In this document: in pieces, positions 1 through 5,981 of the stretch
How positions within the stretch are numbered: position 1 is the first letter of the stretch
Layout: every line of letters begins with the position of its first letter
Assembly: GCA_013697265.1 (NCBI GenBank)
Contig: JACCXE010000330.1
Coordinates: forward strand, 1 to 5,981
Length of the DNA stretch: 5,981 nt
Reading direction: 5' to 3'
From: Actinomycetota bacterium
GTDB lineage: Bacteria > Actinomycetota > Acidimicrobiia > Acidimicrobiales > JACCXE01
Translations under genes and position numbers: made by a program
The notes under the pieces: generated by a model
What the model was told of the DNA's origin: nothing
The model's input: the letters and a program-made list of their open reading frames with translations, nothing else
The model's database searches: none

Positions 1-43
1 CGATCGACTCGATCGTCTGTTTCCGTTCAGCCGCGGTGAGCAT
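1..43 (-). CDS. Start of an unidentified fourth operon gene (partial)
   Basis: Only the first 14 codons lie in the window, reading MLTAAERKQTIESI. The ATG (43-41) shares its A with the TGA stop of the methyltransferase (TGATG), the usual arrangement for translational coupling, so the same ribosomes may continue into it. No strong Shine-Dalgarno lies upstream; a weak AGAGA sits about 10 bases before the start. The frame is open to the window edge and uses codons like its neighbours. From memory, actinobacterial genes next to such glycosyltransferase/methyltransferase pairs include a protein annotated 'prenyltransferase' (an alpha/alpha-barrel relative of terpene cyclases) with a similar N-terminus. 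Fourteen residues cannot prove that, so the product is left unnamed. Confidence 0.55.
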   Translation of the reverse strand, partial: MLTAAERKQTIESI

Positions 44-759
44 CAGGCGGTCTCTGGCTTCCGCGCGTAAATCACGAGGCTCTTGCCTATGACGGGCGCG
101 AGCACCGCTTCGGCCAGGCGCAACGGCGGCGGCCGCGACGTGATGTCCCACACGAGCAACTGGTGGTACGCCTTTACGAGCGGGTGCTGGGCGTTCTGCA
201 CGCCGACCGCGCACTTGAGCCACCAGTACGGGCTGTGCAGCCCGTGGGTGTGGGCCGACCCGGTTACGGCGAGCCCCGCATCGCGGATGCGGCCTTCGAG
301 CACGCCCTGGCGGTAGATGCGGATGTGGCCGCCGGGCTGATTGTGATATTCGTCGCTCAGCGCCCAGTTCACGAGCTCGGGGCCCCAACGGGGCACGGTG
401 ATCGCGATCGTGCCGCCCGGCTTCAACACGCGGGCTAGCTCGGCGATGGCGATCGTGTCGGGCGGGATGTGCTCGAGGATTTCGCTGGCGATCACGCGGT
501 CGAAGGCAGCGTCGACAAATGGCAGCTTCAGAGCGTTCGCAACCGTGGACGTGCCGCACCCCGGTTCGATCTCGCCCGACTCTTCCATCGCGTGCATGAG
601 CCCGGCGGTGGTCTTCACTTCGACATCGTCGGCGTCGAGGGCCACAACCCGGGCACCGCGGCGCGCCGCCTCGTAGGCATGACGCCCGGCGCCGCAGCCC
701 ATGTCGAGCAGGCGGTCGCCTTTCTTCACGCCCAGGCGGTCGTAATCAACGGTGAGCAT
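43..759 (-). CDS. Class I SAM-dependent methyltransferase (Methyltransf_11 type)
   Basis: This 238-aa cytoplasmic protein should transfer a methyl group from S-adenosylmethionine to an unknown acceptor. Motif I, LLDMGCGAGRH (residues 17-27), binds SAM. D42 at the end of strand beta-2 (VVALDAD) is the expected ribose-binding acid. FDRVIASEILEHIP (86-99) and LARVLKPGGTIAITVPRW (108-125) are the post-I and motif III blocks of the Methyltransf_11 family. Where many relatives have Asp after beta-3, this one has N75. The C-terminal third carries an aromatic YWWLK segment that may form the acceptor site. The frame stays open upstream to 1194, but that extension is antisense-like Arg/Ser/Pro-rich sequence inside the glycosyltransferase gene. 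The ATG at 759 has GAGAGG nine bases upstream, and the SAM fold begins right after it. It overlaps the upstream glycosyltransferase by 14 bp. Family assignment is firm; the substrate is unknown, probably the glycosyltransferase product or a related lipid intermediate. Confidence 0.9.
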   Translation of the reverse strand: MLTVDYDRLGVKKGDRLLDMGCGAGRHAYEAARRGARVVALDADDVEVKTTAGLMHAMEESGEIEPGCGTSTVANALKLPFVDAAFDRVIASEILEHIPPDTIAIAELARVLKPGGTIAITVPRWGPELVNWALSDEYHNQPGGHIRIYRQGVLEGRIRDAGLAVTGSAHTHGLHSPYWWLKCAVGVQNAQHPLVKAYHQLLVWDITSRPPPLRLAEAVLAPVIGKSLVIYARKPETA

Positions 760-2008
760 TAGCCAGGACCTCTCGGTATTCGCGCACGGTGCCCTCCGCG
801 CAGGCCTTCCACGTGAACATGCTTTCGACGCGTTTGCGTCCGTTGCGCTCAAGCGACTCGCGCAACACCTTGTCGTCCAACACCTGGATGATCGCCGCGG
901 CCAGCGCGCCCGGATCGTTGGGCGGCACCAGGATGCCGGTGGTGCCGTCGGTGCCCACCACCTCGGGCAGCGCGCCGCCGGTGGTGGCCACGAGCGCGGT
1001 CGAACACGCCATCGCCTCGACCGCGGGCAACGAGAACCCTTCGTAGAGCGACGGCACAACCGCCACTTCGGCTTCGTTGAATAACTCGACCATGCGGTCG
1101 TCGCTGATGCCGGTCGCGAATGTGACGACATCTTGCAACCCGAGTTCGGCCACCCGCGCCGCGACCTTCGACCCCGATCGCGGCTTACCGACAATCGTGA
1201 GGCTCACGTCGCGTTCGGTCTTGACCTTCGCGACGGCTTCGAGCAGCGGCATCAAACCCTTGAGGGGGACGTCGGCCGACGCGGTGGTCATCAAGCGGCC
1301 CGGCACCTTCTTCACGTGCGGCAGGCGACGGAAGCGCACGTGGTCGACTCCGACGGCGACCACGCCCATGTTTTCGGCGGGCACACCCATCTGGGCGGTG
1401 ATGTCGCGCTTGGACGACGACGACACCGTCACCAGCCGGGGCAACTGTTTCGCCACACGCTTTTGCATGCCCAAGAACGCGTACCAACGCTTGAGCGTCA
1501 GGTACTTCATCGGGCTGGCGTGGCTCAGGTCGAGGTCGCGGTCGACCGTGATCGGGTGGTGCAGCGTGGTGAGCAGCGGCCAGCCGTCTTTCACCACGCC
1601 GAGCAGGCCCGAGCCGAGGCACTGGTTGTCGTGGATGACGTCGAAGTCTCCGACCCGGTTGGCCAGCACCTTGCGGATGCGCCGGCTCCACGTGCGGGGT
1701 TCGGGAAAGCCTCCGCTGGCCATGATCAGGAATTCTTCGACGTCGATCAGCGACTTGAACTCCCACGGCCACGGCACCCGGAACGGGTCGGGTTCGCGGT
1801 ACAGGTCGAGCGAGGGCACGGGAGTGAACTTCACGCCGTCGTCGAGCACCGGATAGGGCGGCCCGCTGAACACTTCGACCTCGTGGCCGAGGTCGACCAG
1901 CGCCTTGGTGAGATAGCGGGTGTAGACGCCCTGGCCGCCGGAATGGGGGTTGCCGCGATAGATCAGGAACGCGATGCGCAGAGGCGCTTCGGGGGTCTGC
2001 GCATCCAT
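746..2008 (-). CDS. GT4-family (GT-B fold) glycosyltransferase
   Basis: This 420-aa protein should move a sugar from an activated nucleotide donor to a lipid, glycan or small-molecule acceptor, with retention of configuration, as GT4 enzymes do. The N-terminal Rossmann half starts at RIAFLIYRG (11-19) with the glycine-rich acceptor-side loop GGQGVYTRYL (24-33). LHHPITVDRD (149-158) and VTVSSSSKRDI (193-203) end that half. The C-terminal donor half has ADVPLKG (245-251), with K250 placed to bind donor phosphate. VVPSLYEGFSLPAVEAMA (317-334) carries the E-x7-E pair E323/E331, and GGALPEVVG (344-352) follows. Length is normal for the family, with no signal peptide or membrane span. The ATG at 2008 lies 12 bp after the lnt stop; no clear Shine-Dalgarno is visible, so re-initiation from lnt is likely. 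Its end overlaps the methyltransferase start by 14 bp. Donor and acceptor cannot be read from sequence. It is a GT4 protein, so it is not the GT2 dolichol-phosphate-mannose synthase (Ppm1) associated with Lnt in mycobacteria. Confidence 0.92.
   Translation of the reverse strand: MDAQTPEAPLRIAFLIYRGNPHSGGQGVYTRYLTKALVDLGHEVEVFSGPPYPVLDDGVKFTPVPSLDLYREPDPFRVPWPWEFKSLIDVEEFLIMASGGFPEPRTWSRRIRKVLANRVGDFDVIHDNQCLGSGLLGVVKDGWPLLTTLHHPITVDRDLDLSHASPMKYLTLKRWYAFLGMQKRVAKQLPRLVTVSSSSKRDITAQMGVPAENMGVVAVGVDHVRFRRLPHVKKVPGRLMTTASADVPLKGLMPLLEAVAKVKTERDVSLTIVGKPRSGSKVAARVAELGLQDVVTFATGISDDRMVELFNEAEVAVVPSLYEGFSLPAVEAMACSTALVATTGGALPEVVGTDGTTGILVPPNDPGALAAAIIQVLDDKVLRESLERNGRKRVESMFTWKACAEGTVREYREVLANAHR
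769..774 (-). promoter_or_regulatory. Ribosome binding site of the methyltransferase
   Basis: On the minus strand this reads GAGAGG, nine bases before the ATG at 759. It lies inside the 3' end of the glycosyltransferase gene. It decides the methyltransferase start against the much longer open frame that continues upstream to 1194. Confidence 0.65.
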
Positions 2009-2020
2009 GAGCCGAACAGG

Positions 2021-3484
2021 CTACTTCGTCGACTTGACCGTTCGGTCAAGAACTGCGGCCGCTACCAGCACGAACAGCATCCAGCCGATCATCGGTCGAT
2101 CGCCGTAGCGGACGAAAGGTGTGAGGCCAGATCGGCGGTGAAGCGTCTGGGTCGCCACAGCCTGAACACCAAGTTTCGACACCTTCGACGTGTTGCCGTA
2201 CGCATCGACGAACGCGCTGTGGCCCGTCGGTGCCGCTTGCACCAGGTCGCGCCCTGTTTCTACGGCCCGCAGTTGCGCCGCCGCGACCTCTTGGGCCGGC
2301 ACCTGGCGGCCCTTGAACGACGACGCGTTCGTGGGAACCAACAGCACCTCGCCACCCGCCCGCACCGCTTCGCGGGCTCGGTCGGCGAAGAACACCTCGT
2401 AGGAGATCACCACGCCCAGTTCGACGTGGCGGGTGAGCAACAGGCCGGGTCCGGTGCCCGGAAACGCGTCGCGGGGCACGGCCGAGAGGTCAGCCAGCCT
2501 GTTTATGAGCCCGCGGGCGGGCACGTACTCGCCGAACGGGACGCGGTGCACCTTGTCGTAGCGGTCCACGATCTTGCCGCTGCGGTCCCACGCGACCGCC
2601 GCATTCTTGAAGCGGTCGGCGCCGAAGTCCTCGACCACCCCGGCCACGAGGGTCGTGTGCAACTCGGTGGCGAGTTTGCCCACGTCGAGGCGGACGGGAT
2701 CTTTCGCGATCGGGCCGGGCAGGTCGATCACGTCTTCGGGCCACACGAGCAGGTCGAAGCGGCCTTTGAGCGCAGCTGTTGCCTCGAGCTGGTTGCCGTA
2801 GACGTCGGTGACGTCGTTGTCGACGGCGCGTAGCCCGCGCACGCCACCGCCTTGCGCGTAGGCCACGCGGATGGGCTTGGTCGCCCGCGGCGCCTTCACG
2901 AGAGTCGACGCCGCGGTGAGTAGCACGAACAGCACCAGCGCGGCCGTGGCGGTGCGGCGTAGGCCCGGCGCCTTGATCCGCAGGGCCACGACGATCGCGC
3001 ACAACGCGGCGCCCACAAACGCGGCCGCGAACACCAGAGCGAAGTCGCCACCCGCTCGGGCCAGCACCAGCAACGGCCCGTCGACTTGGCCCAACGCCGC
3101 GCCGGCCATGGGCAGGCCCCCGAGCGGGAACCGGTAACGGAAGGCTTCGCCCAACATCACTACCGCCGGCAGCGCCGCCAGCATCGGGCCACGGGTGCGG
3201 GGCAACACGATCACGGGCAGCGTCGCCAACAGCGTCTCGAGCAGCACCAGCAACACGGCGCCGGGCAGCGAGAACTCGACCATCCAACCCAACCCGATCG
3301 TGAAGAACGTCAAGAAGAAAACGAAGGCGCGGCGCAAGCGCGCCTTGGCGCCCACCTCGAGCATCACGCCAGCCAACGCCGCGTAACCGATCGGCGCCAG
3401 CCACCAGTAACGGAACGGGGGCAACGCGAGCGCGGCAAGTGCGCCACCCGCGGCCGCGAGCGGTAGCGCGAAACGTCCCTTCAT
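2021..3484 (-). CDS. lnt: Apolipoprotein N-acyltransferase homologue with Ser at the catalytic Cys position
   Basis: Lnt is a membrane enzyme that adds a third acyl chain, taken from a phospholipid, to the N-terminal cysteine of lipoproteins. This 487-aa protein has the family layout: about seven hydrophobic segments (roughly 5-22, 29-46, 53-68, 75-95, 101-115, 148-169, 179-196), a nitrilase-like extracytoplasmic domain (about 205-450), and a C-terminal membrane segment (465-480). Catalytic landmarks match E. coli in order and spacing: E250 in LLVWPEDVI (E. coli E267), K311 and E319 in DKVHRVPFGEYVP (K335, E343), and Y362-E363 (Y388-E389). The nucleophile C387 is S361 here (VVISYEVFF; codon TCC at 2404-2402). 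The only cysteine in the protein is C162, within a membrane segment, so no displaced nucleophile is apparent. The protein may therefore be a non-acylating paralogue, a serine-using enzyme, or a clade-specific variant. The ATG at 3484 is the only usable start, because no ATG, GTG or TTG lies between it and the next in-frame stop upstream. No Shine-Dalgarno is evident. It heads the minus-strand operon. Confidence 0.88.
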   Translation of the reverse strand: MKGRFALPLAAAGGALAALALPPFRYWWLAPIGYAALAGVMLEVGAKARLRRAFVFFLTFFTIGLGWMVEFSLPGAVLLVLLETLLATLPVIVLPRTRGPMLAALPAVVMLGEAFRYRFPLGGLPMAGAALGQVDGPLLVLARAGGDFALVFAAAFVGAALCAIVVALRIKAPGLRRTATAALVLFVLLTAASTLVKAPRATKPIRVAYAQGGGVRGLRAVDNDVTDVYGNQLEATAALKGRFDLLVWPEDVIDLPGPIAKDPVRLDVGKLATELHTTLVAGVVEDFGADRFKNAAVAWDRSGKIVDRYDKVHRVPFGEYVPARGLINRLADLSAVPRDAFPGTGPGLLLTRHVELGVVISYEVFFADRAREAVRAGGEVLLVPTNASSFKGRQVPAQEVAAAQLRAVETGRDLVQAAPTGHSAFVDAYGNTSKVSKLGVQAVATQTLHRRSGLTPFVRYGDRPMIGWMLFVLVAAAVLDRTVKSTK

Positions 3485-3573
3485 GGCGCGGCCCGCGCGG
3501 CCCGCGCAGCTTGGCGGGCCCGCTCGCGGGCGGGGGCTAGGTAGTTACGGGCTAATACGGTGCGGGTGGGCAT
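3481..3573 (-). CDS. Possible 30-aa leader peptide overlapping the lnt start
   Basis: A minus-strand ATG at 3573 opens a 30-codon frame that ends in TGA at 3483-3481, overlapping the lnt ATG as ATGA. An in-frame TAA lies two codons upstream of the ATG, so this is the full extent. The peptide starts MPTRTVLARNYLAPA and ends in an Arg/Ala repeat produced by the 9-bp tandem repeat, so it would be a strongly basic helix. In favour: the classic ATGA coupling junction, and the absence of a Shine-Dalgarno for lnt. Against: no Shine-Dalgarno for the micro-ORF itself, several codons uncommon in the neighbouring genes (GTA, TTA, CTA), and a composition that GC-rich repeats produce easily. It could equally be untranslated leader. 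Confidence 0.25.
   Translation of the reverse strand: MPTRTVLARNYLAPARERARQAARAARAAP
3486..3507. repeat. 9-bp tandem repeat (about 2.4 copies)
   Basis: The unit gcgcggccc occurs at 3486-3494 and 3495-3503, followed by a partial copy gcgc at 3504-3507. It ends one base before the lnt start codon. Because the unit is three codons long, it keeps the frame of the possible leader peptide and encodes an Arg-Ala-Ala repeat. Confidence 0.75.
3499..3531. repeat. Two overlapping GC-rich inverted repeats upstream of lnt
   Basis: The first dyad pairs ggcccgc (3499-3505) with gcgggcc (3514-3520), a perfect 7-bp stem with an 8-base loop. The second pairs gcccgc (3518-3523) with gcgggc (3526-3531), a 6-bp stem around TC, with the inner pairs probably open to give a larger loop. 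They share bases 3518-3520, so only one can form fully at a time. Neither is followed by a T-run on either strand, so they do not look like intrinsic terminators. On the lnt mRNA they sit about 15-47 bases before the start codon, where they could affect translation. Confidence 0.5.
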
Positions 3574-3619
3574 GTCTGGTTATGCACAAGTAAACTCGCT
3601 GGCCACGTTTCGTCACTCT

Positions 3620-3625
3620 GAAGGA
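3620..3625 (+). promoter_or_regulatory. Ribosome binding site of helD
   Basis: GAAGGA lies eight bases before the TTG start at 3634, a good Shine-Dalgarno at good spacing. An in-frame TGA at 3619-3621 overlaps it and excludes any earlier start, so the TTG is the only start that preserves the conserved N-terminus. Confidence 0.8.
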
Positions 3626-3633
3626 CCGCATCT

Positions 3634-5901
3634 TTGGCTCCAAATCCTGAGTTGGTCGCAGAGCAGCACTATCTCGACCGGGTCTACCAACGCCTAGAGC
3701 AGCAACGGGAGCGCGCCACGGCCCAGCTCAGCGACGTGCTGATGCAGGGCGGCGTCACCCCACAGTCGGTGGTAGAGCGCGAGATGATGGCCGAGCAAGC
3801 GCAGATGCGGATGGGGCAACTCGACGTGGGCCATTTGCCGATCTGTTTTGGCCGGATCGACCGCGACCAGAGCCCGTCCGAGCAGGGCCTCCCCGGCGAA
3901 ACCTTCTACATCGGACGCATGGGCGTGTGGGACGAGGAGCAAGATCCACTTGTCGTCGACTGGCGTGCGCCGGTGGCCGAGCCGTTCTACCGGGCCACCG
4001 GGCGCCATCCGATGGGCTTGGCCCGTCGCCGCCACTTCGCCTGCACCGGCTCGCACATCGACGCGATGGAAGACGAGGTCTTCCGCTCCGACGCGTTGCC
4101 GGCGTCCTCCGATGTCGAGATGGTCGGCGCCGGAGCGCTGCTGGCCGCGCTTGAGCGTGACCGCACCGGCCGCATGCACGACATCGTGGCCACGGTCCAG
4201 CGCGAGCAAGACGAAATCATCCGCGGTTCGATGCACGGCGTGCTGGTCGTGCAAGGCGGGCCCGGCACCGGCAAGACCGCGGTTGCGCTGCACCGCGCCG
4301 CCTATTTGCTCTATACGCACCGTTTCCCGCTCGATCGCCAAGGCGTGCTGGTGGTCGGGCCCAACCCGCTGTTCCTGCGCTACATCGACCAGGTGTTGCC
4401 GTCGCTGGGCGAAACCGGCGTCGGATTATTCACGGTAGACGGGCTGGTGCGCACCCTGCCCCACAGCCACGTGAGCAACCGCGGGTCCGAGCCGAGCGCG
4501 GTGGCCCGCATCAAGGGCGACGAGCGGATGATCAAGGTGATGCGCCAAGCGGTTAAAGACCGCGAGCGGTCACTGGCCCGCGACGCCAGAATCCCCTTCG
4601 GCGCGTTCAACCTCACGCTGCACGTCGACGAGTCGGCCGAGATCGTCAACCAGGTCAAGCGCCGGCCCGGCACCCACAACGCCCGTCGCCGCCAAGTTGA
4701 ACAGCTCGTCTACAAGCGGTTGCTCGGTGCGCACGACCGCGCGCTCGAACAGTTGCGCCCGGCTCACGACGACCAAGACCCGCTGGCCCGTCTCGCGGGC
4801 CTAGGCGACACAGAAGAGGATCGTGATCACGCCGAGTCAGTGCGCGAGGCGGCGGTGGCCGAAGAGAAGGAACGGCGCGCCCGCCTGTCCCGCGTGCCTG
4901 AACTCGCCGCGGCACTCGACCGGATGTGGCCGCTGATCTCACCCGAAGAACTTCTCCACGACCTCCTCGGCGCTAAGGCGCTGGTGCGCCTGGCGGCCCG
5001 CGGTGTGCTGAGCGACGACGAAGCCGACCTGTTGGTGCGGGCCCGCAGCGAAACGTTCGAAGAAGTGCCGTGGACCTCAGCTGATCTCGGCCTCATCGAC
5101 GAACTGCGCATCTTTCTGGGCAAGGCCGTGCCGCGCGGCACCCACGCCGACGACGAAATACGCACCTACGGGCACGTGATCGTGGACGAGGCCCAGGACC
5201 TGTCGCCCATGCAGTTGCGGGTGCTGGCCCGACGGTCGCTGGGCTCAATGACCATCGTGGGTGACATCGCGCAGGCCAGCGGCCACTGGACGCCGTCGTC
5301 GTGGGATCAGGTGCTGGCCCACTTGCCCTCGGTGGGTCACGAGGCTCGTCTCGTGGAGCTCACGGTCAACTACCGCACGCCGGGGGCAATCATGGACGTC
5401 GCGGCCGCGGTGCTCGCCGTTGCGGCCCCCGACTTGCGCATGCCCCGATCGGCCCGGCCCGGCGGTCAGCCGCCCCGGGTGGTCGTTACCGGCGACATCA
5501 CGGCGTCGGTGGTCGAAGCGGTGCAGGTCGAACAGGCCCGGGGCGGCACGCTGGCCATCGTGTGCTCGCCGGCCGAAGAGCCCGCGCTCGCGGCCGCGCT
5601 CGCGAATGCGGGAATCGAGGTCGGCCGCGACGAGGAAGGCCTAGAGCAGCCGGTGGCGCTCGTGCCCGTCGTGCTGGCCAAGGGCCTCGAGTTCGACTCG
5701 GTGATCGTGGTTGAGCCGACCGAGATCGTGACCGACGAGAAGTTCGGCCTGCGGGCGCTGTTCGTGGCCCTGACCCGCGCCACCAAGCGGGTCACGATCG
5801 TGCACTCCAAGGACCTGCCACCCTCGCTGATAGCAGGCCTTCGAGGATCAGCCGAGCAGGGAAGCGAGGCTCTTGGTGCCGATGCGCTCGTTCGACGTTG
5901 A
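3634..5901 (+). CDS. helD: HelD/HelR-family RNA polymerase-displacing ATPase
   Basis: HelD proteins are superfamily 1 ATPases that pull RNA polymerase off DNA and recycle it; actinobacterial HelR versions also displace rifamycins from the enzyme. This 755-aa cytoplasmic protein opens with a coiled-coil N-terminus (about 5-65, PELVAEQHYLDRVYQRLEQQ) and the HelD-typical block DPLVVDWRAPVAEPFYRA (104-121). VQREQDEIIR (188-197) precedes Walker A GGPGTGKT (208-215; K214). A long family-specific insertion (about 280-500) follows; in HelD structures this region reaches into the polymerase. Then come Walker B VIVDEAQD (515-522; E519), motif III VGDIAQ (542-547), motif IV ELTVNYRTP (575-583; R581), motif V VLAKGLEFDSVIVVEP (680-695) and motif VI VALTRATKRV (711-720; R715). 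Every ATPase motif is intact and the length fits actinobacterial members. The start is TTG with a good ribosome binding site. The last 20 or so residues look non-conserved and overlap an opposing gene. UvrD/Rep helicases share the motifs but lack this N-terminus. Confidence 0.92.
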   Translation: MAPNPELVAEQHYLDRVYQRLEQQRERATAQLSDVLMQGGVTPQSVVEREMMAEQAQMRMGQLDVGHLPICFGRIDRDQSPSEQGLPGETFYIGRMGVWDEEQDPLVVDWRAPVAEPFYRATGRHPMGLARRRHFACTGSHIDAMEDEVFRSDALPASSDVEMVGAGALLAALERDRTGRMHDIVATVQREQDEIIRGSMHGVLVVQGGPGTGKTAVALHRAAYLLYTHRFPLDRQGVLVVGPNPLFLRYIDQVLPSLGETGVGLFTVDGLVRTLPHSHVSNRGSEPSAVARIKGDERMIKVMRQAVKDRERSLARDARIPFGAFNLTLHVDESAEIVNQVKRRPGTHNARRRQVEQLVYKRLLGAHDRALEQLRPAHDDQDPLARLAGLGDTEEDRDHAESVREAAVAEEKERRARLSRVPELAAALDRMWPLISPEELLHDLLGAKALVRLAARGVLSDDEADLLVRARSETFEEVPWTSADLGLIDELRIFLGKAVPRGTHADDEIRTYGHVIVDEAQDLSPMQLRVLARRSLGSMTIVGDIAQASGHWTPSSWDQVLAHLPSVGHEARLVELTVNYRTPGAIMDVAAAVLAVAAPDLRMPRSARPGGQPPRVVVTGDITASVVEAVQVEQARGGTLAIVCSPAEEPALAAALANAGIEVGRDEEGLEQPVALVPVVLAKGLEFDSVIVVEPTEIVTDEKFGLRALFVALTRATKRVTIVHSKDLPPSLIAGLRGSAEQGSEALGADALVRR

Positions 5902-5981
5902 ACGATTGGCCACCGCTTCGCGGTAGGCGTTGCGGCGAGCCTCGGCCCGCACCGCGTTCGGGTGGGCCCGACGCGCCTTGC
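5848..5981 (-). CDS. C-terminus of an unidentified basic protein (partial)
   Basis: A minus-strand frame enters from the right edge and ends in TGA at 5850-5848, giving 43 residues. It ends in NERIGTKSLASLLG and contains a basic, Ala/Arg-rich helical stretch (RAEARRNAYREAVANR). Third codon positions are mostly G or C (GCG, CTC, ATC, GGC, AAG), matching the other genes, whereas the two other minus-strand frames here give Pro/Arg/Gly-rich shadow peptides. It overlaps the 3' end of helD by 54 bp tail to tail. I do not recognise the family and the start is outside the window. Confidence 0.5.
   Translation of the reverse strand, partial: KARRAHPNAVRAEARRNAYREAVANRSTSNERIGTKSLASLLG

Larger units (their letters stand above)
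3485..3633. other. Divergent intergenic region between lnt and helD
   Basis: This 149 bp gap must hold the promoter of helD and probably that of the lnt operon. The lnt side (3486-3531) is extremely GC-rich, with a tandem repeat and nested inverted repeats. The helD side (about 3540-3625) is more AT-rich. A TAAACT at 3591-3596 is a conceivable -10 element for helD, but no good -35 hexamer sits at the right distance, so no promoter is called. TACGG occurs twice exactly 10 bp apart (3546-3550 and 3556-3560). I saw no convincing long palindrome of the kind that marks rifamycin-induced genes. Confidence 0.6.

Noticed and set aside
83..762. Several short plus-strand frames opposite the methyltransferase
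   Set aside because: They overlap each other in different frames, have no ribosome binding sites or motifs, and are shadows of the minus-strand gene.
760..1194. N-terminal extension of the methyltransferase by 145 residues
   Set aside because: The extension is Arg/Ser/Pro-rich low-complexity sequence inside the glycosyltransferase gene, while the ATG at 759 has its own ribosome binding site and precedes the SAM fold directly.
1133..2833. A 566-codon plus-strand frame running antisense through the glycosyltransferase and lnt genes
   Set aside because: Its composition is His/Arg/Asp-rich with no recognisable motif, it crosses two well-supported genes on the other strand, and long antisense frames are common in GC-rich coding DNA.
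746..3484. A split version of the mycobacterial Ppm1-Lnt fusion
   Set aside because: The glycosyltransferase is GT-B/GT4 with an E-x7-E motif, not the GT-A/GT2 fold of polyprenol-phosphate mannose synthase.
3499..3531. Intrinsic terminator
   Set aside because: GC-rich stems are present but no T-run follows on either strand, and the region lies between divergent gene starts, where a terminator is not expected.
3485..3633. Rifamycin-associated element upstream of helD
   Set aside because: I looked for a long inverted repeat on the helD side of the gap and found none. The only dyads are the GC-rich ones next to lnt, which do not resemble the element as I remember it.
3694..4341. A 215-codon minus-strand frame inside helD
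   Set aside because: It lies opposite the conserved HelD N-terminus and Walker A region, and its translation has no family resemblance.

Overview
This is a GC-rich bacterial window with dense, short-spaced genes and a strong preference for G or C in the third codon position. The gene content points to a high-GC actinobacterium: an apolipoprotein N-acyltransferase, an actinobacterial-type HelD/HelR RNA polymerase motor, and a glycosyltransferase/methyltransferase pair. The protein flavour resembles Acidimicrobiia, but that placement is a recollection and not a test.

The left 3.5 kb is one tightly packed minus-strand operon, read from 3484 down to the left edge. Its order is lnt (2021-3484), a GT4 glycosyltransferase (746-2008), a class I SAM-dependent methyltransferase (43-759), and the first codons of a fourth gene cut by the window edge (1-43). 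The lnt-to-glycosyltransferase gap is 12 bp, the next junction overlaps by 14 bp, and the last overlaps by 1 bp in a TGATG. This spacing suggests one mRNA with translational coupling, and it ties a membrane lipid/lipoprotein enzyme to a probable glycan- or lipid-modifying set.

The 149 bp divergent gap (3485-3633) separates this operon from a plus-strand gene. The lnt-proximal half contains a 9-bp tandem repeat, two overlapping GC-rich inverted repeats and a 30-codon minus-strand micro-ORF whose stop overlaps the lnt start as ATGA. The other half carries the ribosome binding site of the right-hand gene.

The right part is a complete 755-aa HelD-family ATPase (3634-5901) with a TTG start. Its 3' end overlaps, tail to tail, the C-terminus of an unidentified minus-strand gene (5848 to beyond 5981).

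The most notable points are these: the Lnt homologue has serine where the family has its catalytic cysteine, while the rest of the catalytic constellation is intact; a possible coupled leader peptide precedes lnt; and HelD is a candidate rifamycin-tolerance factor. I see no RNA genes, CRISPR arrays, insertion sequences or phage genes.
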